In this document: positions 33,622 to 43,005 of the stretch, piece by piece | Position numbering within the stretch: the first letter of the stretch is position 1 | Layout: each line of letters opens with the position of its first letter | Assembly: GCF_016909575.1 (NCBI RefSeq) | Contig: NZ_JAFBGA010000006.1 | Location: 124,001-188,000, forward strand | DNA length: 64,000 nt | Direction: 5' to 3' | Source: Streptomyces sp. HB132 | GTDB lineage: Bacteria > Actinomycetota > Actinomycetes > Streptomycetales > Streptomycetaceae | Made by a program: the position numbers and the translations under genes | Notes under the pieces: model-generated | Databases searched by the model: none | What the model saw: the letters and a program-made list of their open reading frames with translations, nothing else | What the model was told of the DNA's origin: nothing

Positions 33622-34458
33622 GTGAGCCAGGTCCCCACCATCACCCTCAACAACGGCCTCGAGATGCCGCAGCTCGGCTTCGGTGTCTGGCAGGTGCCGG
33701 ACGACGAGGCCACGACGGCCGTCGCCACGGCCCTGGAGGCCGGGTACCGGAGCATCGACACCGCCGCGATCTACGGCAACGAGACGGGCACCGGCAAGGC
33801 CGTCGCCTCCTCCGGTGTGGCCCGTGAGGAACTGTTCGTCACCACCAAGCTCTGGAACACCGAGCAGGGTTACGACTCGACGCTGCGCGCGTTCGACGCC
33901 TCGCTGGACAAGCTCGGCCTGGACTACGTCGACCTGTACCTGATCCACTGGCCCGTACCGGCCAAGGACGCCTACGTCGACACGTACAAGGCCTTCGAGC
34001 GGATCCTCGCCGACGGCCGCGCGAAGGCCATCGGTGTGTCCAACTTCCACCCGGAGCATCTCGAGCGTCTGCTGGGCGAGACCTCGGTGGTCCCCGCGGT
34101 CAACCAGATCGAGCTGCACCCCCAGCTCCAGCAGGCCGAGCTGCGCGCCCTCCACGCGGAGCACGGCATCGTGACCGAGGCCTGGTCGCCGCTCGGTTCG
34201 GGCAAGGGCCTCCTGGAGGTCCCGACGGTGGCCGCCGTCGCGCACAAGCACGGCCGGACCCCGGCTCAGGCGGTGCTGCGCTGGCACCTGCAGACCGGCC
34301 ACGTGGTGATCCCCAAGTCCGTGACGCCGTCACGGATCGCGGAGAACATCGACGTCTTCGGTTTCGAACTGGACGCCGACGACCTGGCCGCGTTCGCCGC
34401 GCTCGACGAGGGCAAGCGCCTCGGCTCCGACCCGGCGGAGTTCAACCTCGGGGCCTGA
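33622..34458 (+). CDS. Aldo/keto reductase
   Basis: 278 residues, a (beta/alpha)8 NADPH-dependent reductase. The tetrad residues are visible: Asp and Tyr (SIDTAAIYGNE), Lys (TTKLWN) and His (LIHWPVP). The C-terminal cofactor motif IPKSVTPSRIAENI is also present. It resembles 2,5-diketo-D-gluconate reductase-type enzymes and could reduce aldehydes or ketones of several kinds. The GTG at 33622 has AAAGGAT upstream. A strong hairpin follows the stop. The gene is probably monocistronic. Confidence 0.93.
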   Translation: MSQVPTITLNNGLEMPQLGFGVWQVPDDEATTAVATALEAGYRSIDTAAIYGNETGTGKAVASSGVAREELFVTTKLWNTEQGYDSTLRAFDASLDKLGLDYVDLYLIHWPVPAKDAYVDTYKAFERILADGRAKAIGVSNFHPEHLERLLGETSVVPAVNQIELHPQLQQAELRALHAEHGIVTEAWSPLGSGKGLLEVPTVAAVAHKHGRTPAQAVLRWHLQTGHVVIPKSVTPSRIAENIDVFGFELDADDLAAFAALDEGKRLGSDPAEFNLGA

Positions 34459-34473
34459 ACCCCGCGTTCCCCC

Positions 34474-34505
34474 GGCGCCCCCACCGTAAGCGCGGTGGGG
34501 GCGCC
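34474..34505 (+). terminator. Perfect 13-bp hairpin after the aldo/keto reductase gene
   Basis: GGCGCCCCCACCG (34474-34486) pairs perfectly with CGGTGGGGGCGCC (34493-34505) across a 6-nt loop, 16 bp past the stop codon. Confidence 0.85.
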
Positions 34506-34581
34506 GTCGTCTGTGCCGCTCACCCGGACCACCGGCACATCCACGCCTCGGCCGGCGCCGTGATCCCCCTCCCTGCCGTGG

Positions 34582-34887
34582 CTATTTCGCCCCGTGCCCG
34601 GCGGCAACGGCCTCGACGCGTCCGGCGAGCGTGAGGTCCTTCCGGGTGACGGCACCACCCGCGTCGTGCGTGTGCACGGCAAGCGACACGGTGTTGTAGC
34701 CCAGCGTCAGATCCGAGTGGTGCCCGAGCTCCTCCTGGATCTGGGCGACGTGCACGGTCAGCCCTGCCGCGGCGAAGTGGGACGGCAGCCGGTAGGTACG
34801 GGCGATCCGGTCACCCTGGAGCTGCCAGCCGGGCAGCTCGCGCAGCCCGGCCTCGACGTCGTGTGCGGACAGCGGTTCTGTGGGCAT
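34582..34887 (-). CDS. 4a-hydroxytetrahydrobiopterin dehydratase (PhhB/PCD family)
   Basis: 101 residues, the normal size of pterin-4a-carbinolamine dehydratases. It has the pattern LPGWQLQGDRIARTYRL and the active-site region ELGHHSDLTLGYNTVSLAVHTHDAGGAVTRKD, which contains the His-His pair. The enzyme recycles the oxidised pterin produced by aromatic amino acid hydroxylases. No hydroxylase gene is in the window. AGGAG precedes the ATG at 34887. The assignment is by family signature; moonlighting as a transcription cofactor is known for animal members only. Confidence 0.9.
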   Translation of the reverse strand: MPTEPLSAHDVEAGLRELPGWQLQGDRIARTYRLPSHFAAAGLTVHVAQIQEELGHHSDLTLGYNTVSLAVHTHDAGGAVTRKDLTLAGRVEAVAAGHGAK

Positions 34888-35003
34888 GCGGCTGCTCCTG
34901 AACGGTGTGTAGGTGCGGTCGACGGTGCCCGTGACGTTACGGTCCCGGTACGCCGGCTGTCGCGCCTGACACGGGGCGGGTCCGATGCCGGCGGCCGTAC
35001 GCC

Positions 35004-35741
35004 TCAGGTCCCCGGCCGCGTCCACGGGGCGTCGCTGCGGGCCAGCAGGGTCGCCGCCGTGCTGACCGCCGCCAGGAGGATCACGGCGAACAGCAGGGGC
35101 AGCGCAGGGTGCCCCCGCAGCACGGCGAAGGCTCCGAGGAACGCTCCGGCCAGCATGGCCGCGGCGGAGAGGACGCGCCGCCCGGACCGGCTGCCGGGCC
35201 CCTTGGCCAGCCGGCTGTCGGCCATCGCCCCGGTGAGGGTGCGGGTCAGCACGGTCGTGGTGAGGTCGGGTACGGCGAGGGCGCGGACGGCGGCGTTCTG
35301 CACGCCGAGCCCCAGGCCCAGGAGCACGATGAGAGTGAAGCGGACGCCCCCGGTGTACGGTCCGCCCGAGACGAGCGTGACGATCATGGCCGCGGTGACG
35401 AAGGCGGTCTCGACGAGGAGCGCGTGCTGCAACTGCCGGCCCCGGTGGGCGCGGGCCAGATGGACGGTGATGCCGCCGGTCAGCGCCCCGGCCGCGAACG
35501 AGGCGAGCGCCACCGCCGAGGCGAACTTCGAGAAGGTCGGCGCGCCCGCGAGGGCGAAGCCCATGAAGACGACGTTGCCCGTCATGTTGGAGACGAAGAC
35601 GTGCCCGAGGAGCAGATAGCTGAACGCGTCGACCATGCCGGTGAGCACCGTCAGGACGAGCAGCATCGGCGGCAGCGGCCCGTGCGGCCCGGCCATGTCG
35701 GGTACGAGCGTGTCCCGCGCCTCGCGCAGCACCATGGGCAT
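35004..35741 (-). CDS. YoaK-like DUF1275 membrane protein
   Basis: 245 residues with about six to seven membrane segments. The family pattern is clear: GMVDAFSYLLLGHVFVSNMTGNVVFMGFALAG near the N-terminus and LGLGLGVQNAAVRALAVPDLTTTVLTRTLTGAMADS in the middle. Function of the family is unknown. Two adjacent ATGs (35741 and 35735) could start it; GGGGAG lies about 11 nt before the first. It is downstream of SecDF by direction but separated from it, with a 117-bp gap. Confidence 0.88.
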   Translation of the reverse strand: MPMVLREARDTLVPDMAGPHGPLPPMLLVLTVLTGMVDAFSYLLLGHVFVSNMTGNVVFMGFALAGAPTFSKFASAVALASFAAGALTGGITVHLARAHRGRQLQHALLVETAFVTAAMIVTLVSGGPYTGGVRFTLIVLLGLGLGVQNAAVRALAVPDLTTTVLTRTLTGAMADSRLAKGPGSRSGRRVLSAAAMLAGAFLGAFAVLRGHPALPLLFAVILLAAVSTAATLLARSDAPWTRPGT

Positions 35742-35857
35742 GAGCGGCACGCTCCCCTCACTCGTTGTGATGAGGATTGTGCCGCAGCCCGGCATCCGTG
35801 ATGTCCGTACGCGCCGGGCAGGACCGCTTTCGCCCTGCCCGGCGCGCCAGGCCCGCG

Positions 35858-38152
<2,295 letters not shown>

Positions 38153-38188
38153 GGGAGTCCCCTCGAGTGGGCGTCGTCCGCCCCGGTC

Positions 38189-38761
38189 TCAGCGGGGAGG
38201 GCGTGACGACAGGTCTGCGGAACAGGACCGGTGGGAGGCCGACTGGCCGGCCTTCACCCCCGGAGGGCCCCGCACACCGGGCAGCGCAGCCCTGATCCGT
38301 ACGACGACGACCGGCCCGGCACCGGCTGGTCCCGCGATGACACCCCGAGGGGGCGGAAGGCTCTGTGTGCGCGGCGGCAGGGCGCCGTGACCGGGCGGGG
38401 GGCAGGGGCACGGGGGGTGCGGGCGATCGGCGCCCGCACGCGGCCCCGGCACGGGAACGGCCTGCGTTGCGGCATCGGCTTCGTGCGCGGCACGCCCGGC
38501 GATGTGCGTGGCGGTGTCCGCGGCGTACGTGGCGGCGTCCGCGGCGTACGTGGCGGTGTCCGCGGCGTGCGCTGAGCGGTCGGAGAGTCCGGCGAGGGGC
38601 GTGCCCGGCAGCACGGCTCCGGCCGCCGCCGGTGCTCCTCCGAGCAGCGCCAGGACGGCGAGGAGCAGCGCGGCAAGGACGTGCCGCGCCTGGTGCGGCG
38701 GTGTGACATGCGGCCCCCGCGGGGACGCGTTCCCCCGGGCCGCCCCCGGGAGGGGGCTCAC
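38189..38761 (-). CDS. Putative exported protein with heptapeptide repeats, coupled to the MreB-like gene
   Basis: 190 residues. A long charged N-region precedes a clear hydrophobic core (ARHVLAALLLAVLALLGGAPAAAGA), consistent with a signal peptide. Then comes a short repeat region (AADTATY, AADAATY, AADTATH) and a Pro- and Cys-rich tail (RPHPPCPCPPPGHGALPPRTQ). GTG at 38761 overlaps the stop of the MreB-like gene as GTGA, which supports translation in this frame. The opposite frame at 38254-38709 is less convincing. SecDF starts 36 bp downstream. I do not recognise a family. Confidence 0.55.
   Translation of the reverse strand: MSPLPGAARGNASPRGPHVTPPHQARHVLAALLLAVLALLGGAPAAAGAVLPGTPLAGLSDRSAHAADTATYAADAATYAADTATHIAGRAAHEADAATQAVPVPGPRAGADRPHPPCPCPPPGHGALPPRTQSLPPPRGVIAGPAGAGPVVVVRIRAALPGVRGPPGVKAGQSASHRSCSADLSSRPPR
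38505..38567. repeat. Three 21-bp tandem repeats in the exported protein gene
   Basis: Units at 38505, 38526 and 38547 are 21 bp long (core CGTGGCGGTGTCCGCGGCG) and nearly identical. Being a multiple of three, they code for heptapeptide repeats in the minus-strand gene. Confidence 0.85.
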
Positions 38762-39558
38762 CTCAGCGAGTCCAGGATCAGCGCCGCGCCCCGCACCACA
38801 GCCGTCGACGGGTCGGGGGTGACACGCACCGGGGTGCCGAGACAGCCCGCGATCCGGTCGGTGACGTCACGGCGGAGTGCCCCGCCGCCGGTGAGCACGG
38901 GTCCTCGGCGGAGCGCTCCGCGCACCGCGCCGTGCCGGTCTTCACGCCACATGGACGTGATCATATCGAGGACGTTCCCGACGAGTTCCGTCGGCGGTGC
39001 CTGCGGTCCGAGATCACTGAGCCCCAGGTCGGCCTGGCGGGCGTCGACGACCGATCCGTCGACGAGCAGGGCGACTTCGGTCAGCTCCGCGCCCATGTCG
39101 ACGACGAGCACGGGTCCGCCGCCCGGCGGTCCGGCACACGCGGCGACGGCGGCGGCGCTGTTGAGGACCACCGCATCGGACGCGCCGAGCACGGCGAGGA
39201 GTTCCCCCGCCAGCGCCCGGTGTTCCGGCCCGGCCAGGACAGGGTGGCTGAGCACGATCACGCTGTCCTGCCGGTGGGGACCCAGCGCGGTGTCGGCGAG
39301 ACGGTCCAGCAGCCCGGCGCAGAACTCGGCGTCGACGATGCGCCCCCGCCTGACCGGCCGGCGTGCGCCGTCCTCCCGGTCGGCCGGCCCATCGATGACG
39401 AGCCCCTGCCCCGGAACCCAGGCACGGGCCCCGGAGCTTCCCAGGTCGATGGCGAGTCCCCTGACGGGGCCGGTCCGCTGCGGCGCCGGCCCGGCAGGTG
39501 CCGCCTGCCGCCGGAGGACCGGGCGACCGCGTCGCCGTCCGTCACGCGAAGAACGCAT
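38758..39558 (-). CDS. Short MreB-like actin homologue
   Basis: 266 residues with the actin-ATPase motifs of MreB: phosphate-1 LAIDLGSSGARAWV, phosphate-2 LVVDMGAELTEVALL and the adenosine motif LTGGGALRRDV. MreB proteins usually have about 340 residues, so parts of the fold are missing. I recall S. coelicolor SCO6166 as a reduced MreB-like protein with absent subdomains, located near SCO6160 (SecDF); the same neighbours occur here. It may organise wall synthesis in sporulation or be non-polymerising. An Arg-rich N-terminus of about 30 residues precedes the first motif. It is coupled by GTGA to the downstream gene. Confidence 0.82.
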   Translation of the reverse strand: MRSSRDGRRRGRPVLRRQAAPAGPAPQRTGPVRGLAIDLGSSGARAWVPGQGLVIDGPADREDGARRPVRRGRIVDAEFCAGLLDRLADTALGPHRQDSVIVLSHPVLAGPEHRALAGELLAVLGASDAVVLNSAAAVAACAGPPGGGPVLVVDMGAELTEVALLVDGSVVDARQADLGLSDLGPQAPPTELVGNVLDMITSMWREDRHGAVRGALRRGPVLTGGGALRRDVTDRIAGCLGTPVRVTPDPSTAVVRGAALILDSLR

Positions 39559-39704
39559 CGGCCCTCACCCTCGGGTCGCCCGCCACAGCCACCGGCACTC
39601 ACCGAGCCACTGATAGCGAGGCATGATTGACCCCTCACTATGCAATACAAGGCACGGAAAGGCCACTCCCCCGATAATCCCAAGAAGAATGGTCGTGTAC
39701 GCCC

Positions 39705-41801
39705 TCACACCTCCAGTGCGAGAAAGGCCTCGACCAGCTCAGCGAACTCCTCGGGCGCGGCGATCCGCACACCCAGGTCCTCGGCCTTGGCCCGCTTGGA
39801 TCCGGCCTTCTCCCCGGCGACGAGCAGGCTCGTGCGCTTGGAGACGCTGGAGGAGGACTTCCCTCCGGCCCGCTCGATCAGTTCGTTCATCTGGTTGCGC
39901 GAGAGCTTCTCCAGGGCCCCGGTCATCGCCCCCGTCACCACGACCGTCATGCCGCCGAGGGGCAGGCCCGTCCCGGCCTGTTCCCCGGCACCCTCCTCGG
40001 ACGCCGCCCCTGGTTCCGGCGGCGGGGTGGCGCCCGGCTCCGTCATGTTGACCCCGGCCAGCGTCAGCTTGCCGATCAGCGGCGCCAGCTCCTGAAGTTC
40101 CCGGACGACCGCCGCCGCCTTCTCCTTGCCGATGCCGTCGACCTGCTGCAACGCCTCCGCGTCGGCGGCGACGATCCGGTCCATCGAGGCGAAGTGGCGC
40201 GCGATCCTGCGGGACATGGAGCGGCCCGTACCGCGGACGCCCAGGGCGCAGAAGACGCGGGACAGCGGACGGGACGCGGCTGCCTCGATGGCCGCCAGCA
40301 GATTGTCGCTGGAGGTCTCCCCCATCCGTTCCAGGGACAGCAGCCGGTCACGCTCAAGCGTGAAGAGATCGGCGAAGTCCTGGACGAGGCCCGCGTCGAC
40401 GAGCTGGACGACCCGGCTGGCACCGAGCCCTTCGATGTCGAGCTGATCACGGCCGGCCGCGTAGGAGATGGACGCGACCACGTGGCAGTTGCGGCCACGG
40501 GTGCAGCGCCAGCGCTGCTCGCTCATGTCGATCTCCGAGCCGCACTGGGGACACACCTCGGGAAAGGCGACCGGCCGCTCCTCGCCCGTCCGCAGGTGCG
40601 CGACGGGTGCCTCGATGCGGGGAATGATGTCGCCCGCCTTGTAGACCATCACGTGATCGCCCAGGCGCAGGTCACGGCGGGTGATGTCGGCCGGATTGTG
40701 CAGTGTCGCGTAGCTGACGGTGGATCCGTCGATCTCGACGGGCTCCAGCACGGCCCTCGGCGCGATGATGCCGGTCCTGCCCACGTTCCATTCGACGTCC
40801 AGCAGCCGGGTGACCTTCTCCACGGCCGGCAGCTTGTAGGCGATGGCCCAGCGCGGTGCCCGTGTCCCGGACCCCGCGTCGCGCTGGTCGGCCGCCAGGT
40901 CCGCCTTGATCACGATTCCGTCGATCCCGAACGGCAGTGAGGCGCGCAGGGCGGCGATGGCCTCCACCCCTGCCTGCACCTCCTCGACCGTGGTGACGGT
41001 GCGCGGCGCGACCTCGGTGTCCGCCGCCGTGTGCACGCCGAGCCCGGCGACGTACTCCAGGACCTCGCTGTGCGGGAGTTGGGCCAGGGTGGCCGTCAGC
41101 TCACCGGAGTCCGGGAGAGCCAGCGCGCCGTAGGCGAAGAAGGTCATCTCCACGCGGTACGGGCGGTCCTTGGCCCGGAGGGTGCCGGCCGCCCCGTTGC
41201 GCGGGTTGGCGAAGGGTGCGGCGCCGTGCTCCGTACGCACCGTGTTGGCCTGCTCGAACTGCTCGTCGGTCATGAGGATCTCGCCGCGCACCTCCAGGGT
41301 GACGGGAGCACCGAGCCGGTCGGGCAGGCCGAGCACCGTACCGATCGCGTGCGAGACGTCTTCGCCGGCCGTGCCGTCGCCACGGGTGATGAGCCGGTCG
41401 AGGCGGCCCTGCTGATAGCGCGCGGCGACGGCCAGGCCGTCGAGCTTGGGCTCCACGCTCCAGGCGGCGACGGGTCTGCCTATCCGCCGCTCCACGGACG
41501 CGGTCCAGGTGACGAACTGCTCCGCGGAGAACACGTTGTCCAGCGAGAGCATCGGAACGGTGTGCGGCACGTCCCCCGACGCCGCCCCGCCCGCGACCTT
41601 CCCGGTCGGCGAGGCGTCCAGCACCTCCTGCGGATGCTCCTCCTCGTAGGCCGCGATGCCGCGCACGAGCCGGTCGTACGCGTCGTCGTCGAGCGGGCTC
41701 TCACCTGCGGTGTAGTACGCGGCGGCGGCACGCTCGGCCTGCTCCACCGCGGCTGCGTAGGCGGCGGTGTCGGCGGGCACAGCGGCTGAGTTCGTCATCA
41801 T
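39705..41801 (-). CDS. ligA: NAD-dependent DNA ligase
   Basis: 698 residues with the full LigA layout. Domain Ia has YYTAGESPLDDDAYDRL. The nucleotidyltransferase domain has catalytic Lys119 (EPKLDGLA) and the family block GAAGTLRAKD. Then come the OB fold and a four-Cys zinc finger (CPQCGSEI ... WRCTRGRNCH). Helix-hairpin-helix repeats and a C-terminal BRCT domain (GMTVVVTGAMTG ... GGKSSSSVSKRTSLLVAG) complete it. It seals nicks in DNA with NAD+. No replication or repair genes are adjacent, so it could be a second ligA copy. Two consecutive ATGs at 41801 and 41798 can start it. It is divergent from a LacI regulator. Confidence 0.93.
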   Translation of the reverse strand: MMTNSAAVPADTAAYAAAVEQAERAAAAYYTAGESPLDDDAYDRLVRGIAAYEEEHPQEVLDASPTGKVAGGAASGDVPHTVPMLSLDNVFSAEQFVTWTASVERRIGRPVAAWSVEPKLDGLAVAARYQQGRLDRLITRGDGTAGEDVSHAIGTVLGLPDRLGAPVTLEVRGEILMTDEQFEQANTVRTEHGAAPFANPRNGAAGTLRAKDRPYRVEMTFFAYGALALPDSGELTATLAQLPHSEVLEYVAGLGVHTAADTEVAPRTVTTVEEVQAGVEAIAALRASLPFGIDGIVIKADLAADQRDAGSGTRAPRWAIAYKLPAVEKVTRLLDVEWNVGRTGIIAPRAVLEPVEIDGSTVSYATLHNPADITRRDLRLGDHVMVYKAGDIIPRIEAPVAHLRTGEERPVAFPEVCPQCGSEIDMSEQRWRCTRGRNCHVVASISYAAGRDQLDIEGLGASRVVQLVDAGLVQDFADLFTLERDRLLSLERMGETSSDNLLAAIEAAASRPLSRVFCALGVRGTGRSMSRRIARHFASMDRIVAADAEALQQVDGIGKEKAAAVVRELQELAPLIGKLTLAGVNMTEPGATPPPEPGAASEEGAGEQAGTGLPLGGMTVVVTGAMTGALEKLSRNQMNELIERAGGKSSSSVSKRTSLLVAGEKAGSKRAKAEDLGVRIAAPEEFAELVEAFLALEV

Positions 41802-41924
41802 GACCACCATCCTGCCGCCTGCCACTGACAACGGCCGGGCAGCGGTCCGCCGTCCCGCGGGCACCGGTTACGGGTAAGGCCGCTGACGTGCCGGAACCCT
41901 TCGCGTGTCCGCCGTACCACCCGG

Positions 41925-41930
41925 TATAAA
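41925..41930 (+). promoter_or_regulatory. -10 box TATAAA before the LacI gene, leaderless
   Basis: TATAAA ends 6 nt before the ATG at 41937 and no Shine-Dalgarno sequence is present. A -35 box is not clear. Confidence 0.45.
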
Positions 41931-41936
41931 GACAGC

Positions 41937-42992
41937 ATGACTGCCGATGTCTCACCGCCCGTACGCCCCGCCACCTTGGAGGACGTGGCCGCGGTGGCGG
42001 GCGTCTCCCGGGCGACCGTGTCCCGTGTGATCAACGGTGCGACCACGGTGGACCCGGCACTGCGGCGGGTCGTCGAGGAGGCGGTGGGCACCACGGGCTA
42101 CGTCCCCAACCGCGCGGCGCGGGCACTGGTGACGCGGCGGACCGATTCGATCGCCCTGGTGGTGTCGGAGCGTGAACGGCGCCCCGTCGCCGAGCCGTTC
42201 ATCGGCCGGATGTTCTCCGACCCCCACTTCGGGCGGGTGGTCGGCGGGCTGATGGAGGTGCTGCGCCCCGCCGGGATCCAGATGGTGCTGATGCTGGCCG
42301 ACGACGAGGCCTCCCGCGATCAGCTGTTGTCGTATCTGCGCAGGGGGCATGTGGACGGGGTGGTGCTGATCTCCTCGCACGCCGACGACCCGCTGCCCGG
42401 ACTGCTCCATGACACCCGGCTGCCCGCCGTGCTGGCCGGCCGGCCGCGCCGGCCCTCACCGCTCACCTACGTCGAGGCGGACCAGCGGGCCGGGGCACGG
42501 ATCGCGGCCGCTCATCTGGCGGGCCTGGGACGACGGCGCGTCGGAACGGTCGCGGGCCCGCAGGACATGCCTGCGGGGCAGGTGCGTCTGACCGGCTTCC
42601 TGGACGCGCTGCGGGAGCACGGCATCGGGGACGTGGTGACGGCCGAGGGGGACTTCACCCACGCGGGCGGCGCCTCGGCGATGCGGCGGCTGCTGCTCGA
42701 ACGGCCGGACCTGGACGCGGTGTTCATCGCGTCGGACCTGATGGCGCTGGGGGCGCTGCCCGTGCTTCTGCGGGCGGGCAGGGACGTGCCCGGGGATGTG
42801 GCCGTGGTGGGCTTCGACGACAGCAACGCGGCCGTGGCGTGCGATCCTCCACTGACGACCGTGCGTCAGCCGGTGGAGGAGATGGCGGCCGAGATGGCGC
42901 GGCTCCTCCTGAAGCAGATCGGCAGTCCTGGCGACGGCCCGGCACCGTCGGTGGTCTTCCGTCCGACGCTGGTACGGCGCGAGTCGGCCTGA
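41937..42992 (+). CDS. LacI family transcriptional regulator
   Basis: 351 residues. The HTH and hinge (ATLEDVAAVAGVSRATVSRVINGATTVDPALRRVVEEA ... YVPNRAARALVTRRT) precede a periplasmic-binding-type effector domain ending with VAVVGFDDSNAAVACDPPLTTVRQP. It should repress sugar-use genes. No carbohydrate genes adjoin it, so it may control distant targets. The next gene converges from the other side. A leaderless transcript is suggested by the -10 position. Confidence 0.94.
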   Translation: MTADVSPPVRPATLEDVAAVAGVSRATVSRVINGATTVDPALRRVVEEAVGTTGYVPNRAARALVTRRTDSIALVVSERERRPVAEPFIGRMFSDPHFGRVVGGLMEVLRPAGIQMVLMLADDEASRDQLLSYLRRGHVDGVVLISSHADDPLPGLLHDTRLPAVLAGRPRRPSPLTYVEADQRAGARIAAAHLAGLGRRRVGTVAGPQDMPAGQVRLTGFLDALREHGIGDVVTAEGDFTHAGGASAMRRLLLERPDLDAVFIASDLMALGALPVLLRAGRDVPGDVAVVGFDDSNAAVACDPPLTTVRQPVEEMAAEMARLLLKQIGSPGDGPAPSVVFRPTLVRRESA

Positions 42993-43005
42993 CGGCGCCA
43001 ACCGC

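Noticed and set aside
38254..38709. Alternative minus-strand frame with PPRTPRT repeats over the exported protein gene
   Set aside because: The other frame has a signal peptide and a GTGA coupling to the upstream gene. This one only mirrors the 21-bp repeats.
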